Below are positions 25,504 through 34,543 of a stretch of 64,000 nt of DNA, piece by piece. Under the pieces are notes generated by a model. That model was given only the letters and a program-made list of their open reading frames with translations, ran no database searches and had not been told where the DNA came from. How positions within the stretch are numbered: the stretch's first letter is position 1; each line of letters starts with the position of its first letter. The stretch spans positions 124,001 through 188,000 of the forward strand of contig NZ_JAPPRQ010000053.1 of assembly GCF_026719745.1 (NCBI RefSeq), given 5' to 3'. The position numbers and the translations under genes were made by a program. The stretch is from Clostridium sp. ZS2-4. Its GTDB lineage: Bacteria; Bacillota; Clostridia; Clostridiales; Clostridiaceae.

Positions 25504-25532
25504 ATTGTATTCCTTAAAATATATAGTGTCAA
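25504..25532 (-). promoter_or_regulatory. sigma-A promoter of the hydrogenase maturation operon
   Basis: TTGACA (25532-25527) and TACAAT (25509-25504) on the minus strand with a 17-base spacer. It implies a leader of about 280 bases before the first gene. Confidence 0.82.
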
Positions 25533-25575
25533 TATATGAGAAAATAATTCTATAAAATCATTACTACATTAACCC

Positions 25576-26277
25576 CTAATTCATAGAGTCGTTTTTTATC
25601 TTATTCTTTTTTAAAAATTCTTCAACCTTTTCTTTATCATCAACACTTATTTTCATGTTAATTTGCTTAATATCATCATATTTAAATACTTTCTTTATTA
25701 TAGGACTATATGCTTCAAACTCCAAGGAATAATACTGTAAAGATTTTTTTCTACTTTTTTTACTTTCGAGTTCTCCCCATTTATAAGATTTTATGTTCTT
25801 CCATTTATAGTCTCCATTCTTAGTGTATATACCCTCTTTACATATACTATCCTTGTCAAAGCTTCTGACTAACCAAACAATACCCACTAAGGCTTTTATT
25901 ATTCCACTATAAAACTCATCTAATCCACTACTTGTATAATCATCAACAGTCATAGCTTCTGAATACATTTCCTTCTTCTCAAACATATTTTCCAACCTTA
26001 TTAAATCATCATAATGAAAAAATAAATGCTTCCACTGACTTATATATTTGGGTACTAAGAGCCAATATACTTGTTTGAAATCTTCTCTGAACCTTGTAAA
26101 AGAAACAAATGCTAACAGTAACCAAACAATAGCCACAATAAAACTTCCACAATCCCACTCTCTTAAAGCTATTGCAACAGCTTTATTTTGTTTTTTTATT
26201 TTTCTGACTCTGCTTATTATTGAACATAAAATAAAAAATATAATAAGTAGAATATAATAACTATAACTAAATTTCAT
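25576..26277 (-). CDS. membrane-anchored protein with a DUF5673-like C-terminal domain
   Basis: About 233 residues. One membrane helix is at the N-terminus, another stretch is near residues 45-60 (SFIVAIVWLLLAFVSF) and a third weaker one follows. The C-terminal part has ICKEGIYTKNGDYKWKNIKSYKW, which resembles the DUF5673 pattern where a membrane protein ends in a PH-like domain. The start at 26277 is chosen because AAGGAG lies 8 bases before it; 12 more codons are open upstream. The function is unknown. It is downstream of the leucine-rich protein gene on the same strand, so they may be co-transcribed. Confidence 0.65.
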   Translation of the reverse strand: MKFSYSYYILLIIFFILCSIISRVRKIKKQNKAVAIALREWDCGSFIVAIVWLLLAFVSFTRFREDFKQVYWLLVPKYISQWKHLFFHYDDLIRLENMFEKKEMYSEAMTVDDYTSSGLDEFYSGIIKALVGIVWLVRSFDKDSICKEGIYTKNGDYKWKNIKSYKWGELESKKSRKKSLQYYSLEFEAYSPIIKKVFKYDDIKQINMKISVDDKEKVEEFLKKNKIKNDSMN

Positions 26278-26333
26278 ATGGGAATTCTCCTTTTGCTGAT
26301 TATATGATTGCATTTTTTATCAAGTAAAATATA

Positions 26334-27383
26334 TCAATCAGTAACATTAGGTAAATCTTTCAACTTTTGTTTAGTACTATCATCAACTTTATATAAACTA
26401 ATTTCTTCTAAAGATTTTAATTTATCAATATGATTAATATTTTTTATGTTTACATCACAAAGATGTAGTTTTTTCAGATTCTTCAAATCTTCTATACCAT
26501 CCAGACTGCCAATTTCACAATCATCCAAATAAAGCTTATCAAGGTGTTTTAGTGTTTTTATAATAGAAAAATCCTTAAATTTCATTCCACGTATTGACAA
26601 TCTTTTTAAATTAGGAAAATTATTAATACTATAAGTGTCTTCTCGTATGTCCAATTTTTCTATATTCCTAAAATTCAATTCTTCTACAGAATTCATTTGT
26701 CCTATATTAGATAAATCTTCAACTGTCCCCCCACGAAGAGATATCTTTATAACTTTAGTCAATTGAGATACAAGATTTATATTTTTAACTTTTTTATCTC
26801 TAAGATTTATCTCAATTTCTTCCAAATTCTTTAATTGCTCTATACCTTCTAAATTAACTCCATTGCGAAGCCAGTGAATCTCTATAAAACGTATCTTTTC
26901 TAAATTTTCCTGTGTTATTCCACCATCGCACCAATTTTTTTTTAGGGCTTCCTCTACACATATTTGAAATTCCCTATCTTTTATCAATCTATTTTTACTT
27001 ATGTAAACATTAATGCAAGTAACTAATGAGATTATTAATATAGTAGAAAAAATTTTATTCCATTTATATTTTGAAATACCTTTCCAAATATAAAAAACAA
27101 CAAGTGTTGTAAAATAATAAACCAATATAATACTTATTTTACAATGTATATCAAACTTATTGGTTACAACACTCAGTAAAATAATTCCTAGTAAAAACAT
27201 TAATTCAATTCTATGAAATTTTTCTAAAATTATTAAATCACAAAGATATACTATCCAATATAAAATTACTCCCAAATGAATAGTAATTTCTACATTAAGT
27301 ATATATAAAATTATCATTAATATTAAAAATACTGAATACACTAACTTTTCTTTTTTAAAATCCTGCTTTGCTTTTTGCTCCAT
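26334..27383 (-). CDS. membrane protein with extracytoplasmic leucine-rich repeats
   Basis: About 349 residues. The N-terminal third has four to five hydrophobic helices (for example LVYSVFLILMIILYILNV and ISIILVYYFTTLVVFYIW). After a short helical segment come six or seven leucine-rich repeats of about 22 residues (LKNLEEIEINL; LKHLDKLYLDDC; LKNLKKLHLCDV; LKSLEEISLYKV). Such repeats serve protein binding. The start at 27383 is preferred because GGGGAG lies 8 bases before that ATG. No enzymatic motif is seen. Partner and role are unknown. Confidence 0.7.
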   Translation of the reverse strand: MEQKAKQDFKKEKLVYSVFLILMIILYILNVEITIHLGVILYWIVYLCDLIILEKFHRIELMFLLGIILLSVVTNKFDIHCKISIILVYYFTTLVVFYIWKGISKYKWNKIFSTILIISLVTCINVYISKNRLIKDREFQICVEEALKKNWCDGGITQENLEKIRFIEIHWLRNGVNLEGIEQLKNLEEIEINLRDKKVKNINLVSQLTKVIKISLRGGTVEDLSNIGQMNSVEELNFRNIEKLDIREDTYSINNFPNLKRLSIRGMKFKDFSIIKTLKHLDKLYLDDCEIGSLDGIEDLKNLKKLHLCDVNIKNINHIDKLKSLEEISLYKVDDSTKQKLKDLPNVTD

Positions 27384-27432
27384 CAACATATCTCCCCATA
27401 GACTGTATATACAAAAGGTTTCTGCCATTCCT

Positions 27433-29349
27433 TTATATGCTTGTACCCTTAAGATACGCCTTGCTATTCTTTATTTTCTGTTTATATTTATACATACGTT
27501 CATCAGCAATTTTCATTAATTTATCATATTGCTCACCGTCTTTAGGAAAGCTTGCAATACCATAACTATAGCTGCAAATAAATTTATTTTCTTCAAAAGT
27601 TATTAGATTATCTTGAAAATGTATAATTAATTCCTCAAATCTTTCTATAAGAGTTTTTAAGTCCCTATTAAAGAAAACTCCTACAAATTCATCTCCACCA
27701 AGTCTTGCTAAAATATCTAAATCTCCAATGTACTTGCTTAAACTACTAGTAAAAGTTTTTATAAACTCATCTCCTACTAAATGCCCATAAGTATCATTAA
27801 CAACTTTTAAGCCATTCAAATCAAATACTACAAAGAAAAATTCTTCACTATTTATTCTGGATTTATAAATATATTCATAAATTAGCTCTTCAAAATATCT
27901 TCTATTATATACATTTGTTAATTTATCATATCTAGATAAATATACAGTTTCTTCATAAAGCCTATGCTTACTTATAGAAATTTCAATTTGCTTTCTCATA
28001 TATTCCATTATTTCCAAATCTTTTTCATCATATATGTAATTCTGTTCACTGTCAATGTTTATAAAACCATATAATTGTTCTTCTATTATAATTGGTGTAC
28101 TAATAGAAGATTGGATTGTAATGTCTTGTTTATTTTCTAAAATTCTTGGTAATTGCTTCTTAAGTATTTCCTGAACATCATTTATAATAATCGCTTTCTC
28201 AATTTTTCCTTTTGTCTTAATCCATGCAAAAGTTTCCTTCAGCTTAATAGTATATTCTTTAGCTTTTTCATTATCATAGCCTCTGCTGGCAGCAATTTTT
28301 AAATTTTCTTCCTCATCCAAAAGCAATATACATATAAGATTGTCATTTCCCATCAATTGATTTATCTTTTCTATAATTAATTGGAATAACTCATTAATAC
28401 TTTTTATTCCAGTAATAGATTGATTTAGTTCTAACATAGCATCCTTTACTTTTGACAGTCTATCTATTCTTTCTTCAATTATCTTTCTCTCTGTAATATC
28501 AAGTATAACTCCAACTATCCCTTTAACTTCATTTTCTTTATTTGTAAAAACTGTTTTAGTAAACATTGCATCATGTAATAATCCGTCATTATATCTAACT
28601 TTTGCTTCATAAACTTGCTTTCCCTTATTCTTCATCAATTCAATATCAGCTTTATGATAAATATCAGCAAGTTGTTTAGAAGAAATCTCATATACTGTTT
28701 TCCCAATAATTTCTTCTTGTCTAAGACCTACATATTCTGCATGAGCAATATTAGTATATTTATAGACACCTTTTTCATCTTTATAGAAAATTGGATTAGG
28801 AATTGTATCCATAAGTGTTTGAAGAAATTCTAGATTTTCCTGGAGAGCTATTTCAGCATTTTTCCACTCTGTAACATCCTGAATAGCACCAATCATTTTA
28901 ATTTTATTTCCATTATCATCATAAATAGAAACTCCATTTGCTCGTATCCATCTTTCTTCTCTATTTGGTTTTACTATCTTAAACTCTATAGGATTTATTA
29001 TCTGTAAATCTGCTTTTTTTACCAACATTTCTTCTATCATGTTTTTATAATTACCATGAATTACATTATGCATAATATATTCAAAATCACCTTGGAATTT
29101 TCCTTTATCCATACCAAATATTTCGTATATCTCATCAGAAAAATCCAATCTATTTGATTTGTAATCCCATTCCCAGCTTCCTAGATTTCCAATTTCCTGC
29201 GCACATTTCAATCTGAGTTCTCTTTTTCTTAACTCGTTTTGAGTTAATTTTTTTTCCTCTGGATTACAACATATTTCATTACATCTATTAGAAAATACTT
29301 TTCGTTTTTTGCTTCTGAATAAAGGAAAAATGAAATTAAACAGGGACAT
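27433..29349 (-). CDS. PAS-PAS-GAF-GGDEF diguanylate cyclase-like protein
   Basis: About 638 residues, cytoplasmic. Two PAS domains (first NLGSWEWDYKSNRLDFSDE with a PAC tail, second FLQTLMDTIPNPIFYKDE) are followed by a GAF domain (about 300-455, ILLLDEEENLKIAASRGYDN) and a GGDEF domain with intact RLGGDEF and a RYFEELIYEY entry helix. It should make c-di-GMP. The residues five before GGDEF read GDLD, not RxxD, so the usual inhibitory site is absent. The start at 29349 is favoured by GAGAGGAG 8 bases upstream; the frame opens six codons earlier with TTG. Confidence 0.9.
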   Translation of the reverse strand: MSLFNFIFPLFRSKKRKVFSNRCNEICCNPEEKKLTQNELRKRELRLKCAQEIGNLGSWEWDYKSNRLDFSDEIYEIFGMDKGKFQGDFEYIMHNVIHGNYKNMIEEMLVKKADLQIINPIEFKIVKPNREERWIRANGVSIYDDNGNKIKMIGAIQDVTEWKNAEIALQENLEFLQTLMDTIPNPIFYKDEKGVYKYTNIAHAEYVGLRQEEIIGKTVYEISSKQLADIYHKADIELMKNKGKQVYEAKVRYNDGLLHDAMFTKTVFTNKENEVKGIVGVILDITERKIIEERIDRLSKVKDAMLELNQSITGIKSINELFQLIIEKINQLMGNDNLICILLLDEEENLKIAASRGYDNEKAKEYTIKLKETFAWIKTKGKIEKAIIINDVQEILKKQLPRILENKQDITIQSSISTPIIIEEQLYGFINIDSEQNYIYDEKDLEIMEYMRKQIEISISKHRLYEETVYLSRYDKLTNVYNRRYFEELIYEYIYKSRINSEEFFFVVFDLNGLKVVNDTYGHLVGDEFIKTFTSSLSKYIGDLDILARLGGDEFVGVFFNRDLKTLIERFEELIIHFQDNLITFEENKFICSYSYGIASFPKDGEQYDKLMKIADERMYKYKQKIKNSKAYLKGTSI

Positions 29350-29552
29350 ACTTTTTGCTCCTCTCAATTATATCCTTTTACAAGATATTAGGTATTTCTA
29401 TGTAAATTATGAGGTAAAATTTTGTCATTTTTGTTTTATTTCCATATAAAAATAGTATATTATTTATTCTATGGGGTCAATTGGAAATATAGATTTTAAT
29501 TATAAATAACTATTTCTGTTTTTTCTTAATAGAAACACCCTCAGTTTATTAC

Positions 29553-29581
29553 TTGTACTATTTCTTTACATATGTTAAAAT
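29553..29581 (+). promoter_or_regulatory. probable promoter of the thiamine operon
   Basis: TTGTAC (29553-29558), 17 bases, TAAAAT (29576-29581), about 30 bases before the TPP aptamer. The remainder of 29368-29552 is A/T-rich and holds the divergent start region of the GGDEF gene. Confidence 0.6.
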
Positions 29582-29611
29582 CCAATTATGAAAAAAAGAA
29601 AAAACAATTGA

Positions 29612-29706
29612 GCTAGGGGTGCTGGATAGGCCGGCTGAGAAGGAAAACCTACTATTTTTCTTACCCTTGAACCTGATCTGGATTGTACCAGCGTAGGAAA
29701 GCACGT
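29612..29706 (+). promoter_or_regulatory. TPP riboswitch (THI box)
   Basis: The conserved elements of the thiamine pyrophosphate aptamer are present in order: GGGGTGC, GGCTGAGA, ACCCTTGAACCTGATCTGG and CCAGCGTAGGAAAGC. It lies 105 bases before thiW. TPP binding turns such genes off. Confidence 0.96.
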
Positions 29707-29743
29707 TCCAAATATTTTGGTTCTATTTATGCAAATACAACAG

Positions 29744-29778
29744 GCATAAATCCTTTACGCGGGATTTATGCTTTTTTT
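29744..29778 (+). terminator. terminator of the TPP riboswitch expression platform
   Basis: GCATAAATCC / GGATTTATGC with an 8-base loop, followed by seven T, between aptamer and thiW. Confidence 0.88.
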
Positions 29779-29810
29779 ATTTCTCCTAGTTCAAAAGAAA
29801 GGAGTTTTTT

Positions 29811-30311
29811 ATGAAAACAAAACAATTAACCTTATCTGCATTACTTATCGCTATAGGTAGCTTATCCGCCCATGTTATATACATTCCTGTAGGGGTATCT
29901 AAATGTTTCCCAGTACAACACTTTATAAATGTTCTATCTGCTGTTCTATTAGGACCAGTCGGTGCTTTAATTAATGCCTTTATCATATCATTGCTAAGAA
30001 ATATTATTGGAACAGGCTCTCTCCTAGCTTTTCCTGGAAGTATGATTGGTGCATTATTATCTGGAATATTATATTCTAAAAGAAAGAATATTAATTTTGC
30101 CATTGCTGGAGAAATAATTGGAACTGGTTTAATAGGAAGTTTGGTATCTATTCCTATAGCAAATATTTTGATGGGAAAAAATATTGGAGCCACATTCTTT
30201 ATACTTCCATTCTCATTGAGTACTATTTCAGGAAGTGTAATTGCATATTTTATTTTAAAAGTTCCAGTATTTCAAAAAATAATAAATACTATAAGTACAG
30301 GAGATGTTTAA
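29811..30311 (+). CDS. thiW: thiazole/thiamine-precursor transporter, ECF substrate-binding subunit ThiW
   Basis: 166 residues with five to six membrane helices. The N-terminal pattern LTLSALLIAIGSLSAHVIYI and PVGVSKCFPVQHFINVLSAV are characteristic of ThiW, the S-component that captures the thiazole precursor. It works with a shared ECF energising module encoded elsewhere. The gene lies behind a TPP riboswitch and 3 bases ahead of thiM, whose product phosphorylates the same precursor, which agrees well with thiazole salvage. AAGGAG precedes the ATG. Confidence 0.92.
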   Translation: MKTKQLTLSALLIAIGSLSAHVIYIPVGVSKCFPVQHFINVLSAVLLGPVGALINAFIISLLRNIIGTGSLLAFPGSMIGALLSGILYSKRKNINFAIAGEIIGTGLIGSLVSIPIANILMGKNIGATFFILPFSLSTISGSVIAYFILKVPVFQKIINTISTGDV

Positions 30312-30314
30312 TTA

Positions 30315-31157
30315 ATGAATAATTTAGATTTTTTAAATGAATGCTCAAAAGCTTTGAAGAAAGTAAAAGACACTAATCCACTAGTGCATCACATTACCAA
30401 TTATGTTACGGTAAATGACTGTGCCAACATAACCTTATGTATTGGTGCATCACCAGTTATGGCAGACTCTATTAAAGAAGTATGTGATATGGTAAGCATA
30501 AGTTCTTCCTTGGTGATAAATGTTGGCACTCTAAATGAACGAGTTGTTGAATCCATGATATTAGCAGGAAAAGAGGCAAATAAGAAAGGTATTCCTGTTG
30601 TTTTAGATCCAGTAGGCTTCAGTGCTACTCCTTATAGAAAAGAAGTGGTTAAAAACCTTTTAGATGAAGTACACTTTGATGTAATTAAAGGAAATTCATC
30701 TGAAGTATTAGGAATAGTAGGTCTATCAGATTCTATGAAAGGAGTAGACAGCATAGATTTAGACGAGAGTGAGTTTATGAAAAATGTTGCCAATCCGCTT
30801 ATTGACTATTCTATAAGAGAAAATACTGTTTTAGCTGTTACAGGTAAAGTAGATATAATAATCCATAAAGATAAAATTATTAAAATATACAATGGTCATT
30901 CTCAACTGAAAAAAATTACAGGTACTGGCTGCATGACTGCATCTCTTATTGGAAGTTACTTAGGTGCTGGAAACAGTAAAGAAATCTCTGCAGCAGCAGG
31001 AATTTTAACAATGGGCATATCTGGTGAAGAAGCCTATAATAATCTGACTTGTAAAGATGCTTTAGGACAATTTAAAGTAAATCTTTTTGATGAAATAGCT
31101 TGTTTTACAGAAAATATCTTTCAGGAAAAATGTAAAATAGATATTATTAATATTTAA
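30315..31157 (+). CDS. thiM: hydroxyethylthiazole kinase
   Basis: 280 residues of the ribokinase-like ThiM family. It phosphorylates 4-methyl-5-(2-hydroxyethyl)thiazole in thiamine salvage. Recognisable elements are PLVHHITNYVTVNDCAN near the N-terminus, VLDPVGFSATPYR in the middle and the ATP/catalytic loop ITGTGCMTASLIGSYLGAG with the conserved Cys. The gene follows thiW with a ribosome site (AGGAGA) inside the thiW end. Confidence 0.95.
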   Translation: MNNLDFLNECSKALKKVKDTNPLVHHITNYVTVNDCANITLCIGASPVMADSIKEVCDMVSISSSLVINVGTLNERVVESMILAGKEANKKGIPVVLDPVGFSATPYRKEVVKNLLDEVHFDVIKGNSSEVLGIVGLSDSMKGVDSIDLDESEFMKNVANPLIDYSIRENTVLAVTGKVDIIIHKDKIIKIYNGHSQLKKITGTGCMTASLIGSYLGAGNSKEISAAAGILTMGISGEEAYNNLTCKDALGQFKVNLFDEIACFTENIFQEKCKIDIINI

Positions 31158-31190
31158 CTCAGATTCTAGCAGGTTAAAACACATATTAAT

Positions 31191-31254
31191 AAATTTAAAG
31201 AAAATGTAGACAGATTTGAATTTACATAAATCTATCTACATTTTCTTTAAATTT
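31191..31254. terminator. bidirectional terminator after thiM
   Basis: A 20-bp stem, AAATTTAAAGAAAATGTAGA with its exact complement, extended inside by AGATTT/AAATCT. It lies between convergent genes. Confidence 0.82.
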
Positions 31255-31259
31255 TTAAG

Positions 31260-32840
31260 TTAAACCCATACTGAAAATATTTTTTTACCATTAAGCTTTA
31301 TTTCTTCACTTTCTCTATCTTTATTTTCTTCTTTCCTAAAATCAAATATCAGAAGGTACCCTTCATCCAAATTATATTGCTCTAAATATTGTCCAAGCTG
31401 AACTAATCCTTTTTTATGATACTCCTCACCATGCCATATTTTAAGCTCTAGTATATACATTCTCTTTTCATAAGTTATTACAATATCAAATCTTTTCTCT
31501 TCTCCACCAGTTACTTCTTTAAATGCAAAACCTACTCCATTTATTATTGGACTTATAAAAGCTAGAAAAACTAGTCTTGCATCATTTTCTAGGAAAGCTT
31601 CTCTATTTTTTGAATACTCATGCTTCATGAATTCTTGAAATTTTATAAGTATTTTCCTTATATCTAGGCTTCCATCTGCATTTATAAATTTATCTCTGTA
31701 GTTATAATTTGACATAGTTCCATATATTCTTTTTCTTAAAATTTTTACCATCATATGGTCATACAAAAGTTGCTCGTATATCCTGTTATGTATTTTACAA
31801 TTACCTTTATATTCTTTTAAAATTCCATATGTAGTTGCCATATTTATTATTTCATCAGTCTTTATATAGCTAATTCTTTCGCCTTTTAAAATTATGTTTT
31901 CAACAAAATAATATAATTCATCATTATTTTCTATATTTTTAATAAGGCTGTCAAAGTTAGTGTTACTGTCTTTTAAAATTAATTTTACAGCCATATCCAT
32001 GTATTCTTTTTTCCACACTAATTCATTTTCTAGCATTATCTTTTCATCTATTATCTTGCAGAGTTTACTAACTAAGAAAGGATATCCTGATGTGTAATAA
32101 TAAAGTCTTTCTGAAAAATAAGTTTTATCTAATTTTACATTCTTATTTTTAACATAGTCATCTAACATTGTTTCTATTTCTTCTGCCGAAAAACTCATAT
32201 CTATATCAAAATCAGCAGCTATATTCCATGGGCTGTTGTATTTTTGCTCTTCATCTGGTCTTATTTTTATTTTTAAACTTTTAACATCATGAACTCCTGC
32301 TAATATTATGCTGTGAAATGTATAATCAGACCCTTCATTTCTGAGTAAATACTTATTTCTTAGCATACCTAGAAAACTTAAAAATAGCTGATTATTACTA
32401 CTTTTATCTACTTCATCTATCATTAAAATTACTTTTTTATTAGCTTTTATTATAAATTTAGTTATAACTTTTGATAAGTCTTTAAATTTTTTAACTTTAC
32501 TCTTTTGTTGTTCTAAAAAATCTGCTAACTCCTCATGTTCCAAAAACAAATTATCTTCTAAAATTTCTAGAAACTCTCTTGAAAACACTTCCTCGTCTTC
32601 AAAAATCAAATCTCCAATTCCTTCAAAACTTATTTTTATAGATATATAATCTTCACTATTTTTTAATTGTTTATTTAATAAAAATAATGTAGTTGTTTTT
32701 CCATACTGTCTTGGTCTGTTTATTATAAAGTATTTTCCCTTATTAATTAATTGCATAACTCCCTTTAATTTATCTGAAGTATCTACCATATAATGCATCT
32801 CTGGTATACAGGTTCCTGTTATATTGAATTCCTTTTCCAT
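31260..32840 (-). CDS. AAA-like ATPase with C-terminal PD-(D/E)XK nuclease-like domain
   Basis: About 526 residues. The P-loop NRPRQYGKTTTLF and Walker B region VILMIDEVDKSS belong to the AAA-ATPase-like group that starts with FNITGTCIPEMHYMVD. The C-terminal region has FDIVITYEKRMYILELKIW followed by HKKGLVQLGQYLEQY, the PD-(D/E)XK pattern seen in this ATPase/nuclease fusion family. Family members are abundant in clostridia and anaerobes; the function is uncertain, possibly linked to mobile elements or defence. The start at 32840 is chosen because relatives begin there; a GGAG lies 12 bases upstream, and eight more codons are open to a TTG. Confidence 0.85.
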   Translation of the reverse strand: MEKEFNITGTCIPEMHYMVDTSDKLKGVMQLINKGKYFIINRPRQYGKTTTLFLLNKQLKNSEDYISIKISFEGIGDLIFEDEEVFSREFLEILEDNLFLEHEELADFLEQQKSKVKKFKDLSKVITKFIIKANKKVILMIDEVDKSSNNQLFLSFLGMLRNKYLLRNEGSDYTFHSIILAGVHDVKSLKIKIRPDEEQKYNSPWNIAADFDIDMSFSAEEIETMLDDYVKNKNVKLDKTYFSERLYYYTSGYPFLVSKLCKIIDEKIMLENELVWKKEYMDMAVKLILKDSNTNFDSLIKNIENNDELYYFVENIILKGERISYIKTDEIINMATTYGILKEYKGNCKIHNRIYEQLLYDHMMVKILRKRIYGTMSNYNYRDKFINADGSLDIRKILIKFQEFMKHEYSKNREAFLENDARLVFLAFISPIINGVGFAFKEVTGGEEKRFDIVITYEKRMYILELKIWHGEEYHKKGLVQLGQYLEQYNLDEGYLLIFDFRKEENKDRESEEIKLNGKKIFSVWV

Positions 32841-33112
32841 ATTGAACTCACACTCCATATACAATTTCTTATTAATAATAATTTAATATTATAAAATCAG
32901 CTCTTGTTCCCTCACTCTACAATTCCTATTCTTTTAATATTTTACCATACATATTTTTATTTAAACACTGAATTTATCTTTCCTAAAATAAATAGCTATA
33001 AAAAAATACTATCATAATGAAATTTTTTTATGCTCATTTTTTTACTTTTCTGTTTATATATATTAACATTTATGTTATTTTTAAGTTATGATGTTAAAAG
33101 GAGAATTTTATT

Positions 33113-33655
33113 ATGAAAAAAATACGTATAAAAATTATATTATCAATATTACTAGGAGCATTAGTTTCAATTTATGTATATACAGCTTTACCAAGACCAT
33201 ATAACAAAACTTTTCAAGGTATAAAATACAGATTAGGAAAAGCAAATACTCAATATGTTGAGAAAGTAACCATTTCAATTAATGGAAAGCTATCAAAAGA
33301 TTTTATCTTCGGAAAAAAATTTGTAGGGAAAATAAAAATCAATGACTTAGAAATTCCTAAAGAAATAGAAGAACTAGAATTAAAATTTGATGAATTTAAT
33401 AGAGCTAGTATAGATTATCTCTTTTTCACCGAGAGTTATAAACCTATACGACCATCATATGGAACTATATATATAGATGATAATTTTAGTCAATTAACTA
33501 TTAATATACTCGAACCAGAGGATTTATATGCACATAGTAAGCAGTGGAATAGCGGTAATGGCCTAATGATATCAGCCCCTGCATCTAATAGAAAAGAAGC
33601 ATTGGAAATACCCAATGTATTAATGAAGGATATTTTACGTAAAGATTTGGAATAA
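33113..33655 (+). CDS. exported or membrane-anchored protein, unknown function
   Basis: 180 residues. An N-terminal KKIRIKIILSILLGALVSIYVY forms a signal anchor, and the rest is a beta-rich extracellular domain without cysteines or known motifs. AAAGGAG precedes the ATG. It is a single gene between the ATPase (divergent) and the trp operon (convergent). The 248-base stretch upstream (32865-33112) is A/T-rich and holds no other gene that I can see. Confidence 0.65.
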   Translation: MKKIRIKIILSILLGALVSIYVYTALPRPYNKTFQGIKYRLGKANTQYVEKVTISINGKLSKDFIFGKKFVGKIKINDLEIPKEIEELELKFDEFNRASIDYLFFTESYKPIRPSYGTIYIDDNFSQLTINILEPEDLYAHSKQWNSGNGLMISAPASNRKEALEIPNVLMKDILRKDLE

Positions 33656-33660
33656 TGGAA

Positions 33661-33705
33661 AAAATGGACATGAAAAGTATTTTCAATACATTTCATGTCC
33701 ATTTT
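33661..33705. terminator. bidirectional terminator at the end of the trp operon
   Basis: Fifteen-base arms AAAATGGACATGAAA / TTTCATGTCCATTTT with a partly paired interior, between convergent genes. Confidence 0.82.
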
Positions 33706-33748
33706 CATACGTTTTATAGTATTCTATAAGTTTTACACCTTCGCCTTT

Positions 33749-34543
33749 TTACTCCAATGCTTTGTGTAAACTATTCACAAATTCAAAAACTCTATTTTCA
33801 ATATTTCCTTCTTTAATTCCTTCTTCTATTTTCTTGATAATAGCACTTCCAACAATTACTCCATCGCATATTCCTTTTAAATCCCTTACAGTTTTTTCAT
33901 CAGATATACCGAATCCAATGGCTAAAGGAAGTGTAGTGTATTTCTTTATCTTATTCATAAACTCTGCTAAATCCACCTTAAACTCACTTCTTGTTCCTGT
34001 TACTCCGTTAGATGAAATACAGTAAACAAAACCATTTCCTTCTGAAACTACTTCCTTTATTCTATCTTCAGAGGTAGGTGCAACAAGAGGTATAAGGTCA
34101 ACAGGATAATCTTTCATAAGCTCATTTATTTCTTTTCTTTCTTCCATAGGTAAATCTGGAATAATAAGTCCATCTACACCATACTCTCTACAATTTTCTA
34201 GAAATCTTTCCATTCCATATCTATATACAGCATTAAAATATACTAAAAACACAAGTGGTATTTCTGTCTTTTCTCTTATTCTTTTTACCAACTGAAAAAC
34301 AGAATCTATATTTGTTCCTGATTTCAAAGCTCTTTCTGATGCTCTTTGTATCACTGGACCATCAGCTAGAGGATCTGAATAAGGTATTCCTAATTCTATA
34401 ATATCAGCTCCTGCTCTCTCCTTTTCAAGTACCAAATTATAAGTTGTATCTAAATCTGGATCTCCACTGGTTACATAAGTTATAAGTGCTTTCTCATTTT
34501 TTTCTCTTAATTCTATGAATTTTTTCGTTATCCTACTCTGCAT
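33749..34543 (-). CDS. trpA: tryptophan synthase alpha subunit
   Basis: 264 residues, TIM-barrel lyase that releases indole from indole-3-glycerol phosphate. The catalytic Glu is in [20 protein letters not shown] and the catalytic Asp is in the loop near [19 protein letters not shown] is the mobile loop. The start overlaps the end of trpB by 11 bases, showing translational coupling with its enzyme partner. Last gene of the operon. Confidence 0.97.
   Translation of the reverse strand: MQSRITKKFIELREKNEKALITYVTSGDPDLDTTYNLVLEKERAGADIIELGIPYSDPLADGPVIQRASERALKSGTNIDSVFQLVKRIREKTEIPLVFLVYFNAVYRYGMERFLENCREYGVDGLIIPDLPMEERKEINELMKDYPVDLIPLVAPTSEDRIKEVVSEGNGFVYCISSNGVTGTRSEFKVDLAEFMNKIKKYTTLPLAIGFGISDEKTVRDLKGICDGVIVGSAIIKKIEEGIKEGNIENRVFEFVNSLHKALE

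Noticed and set aside
29786-30193. Minus-strand frame over thiW
   Set aside because: Antisense shadow of a membrane protein gene; thiW has riboswitch, ribosome site and family motifs on the plus strand.
32865-33112. Possible small RNA or gene in the A/T-rich gap before 33113
   Set aside because: No hairpin with T-run, no frame with a ribosome site other than the annotated gene.
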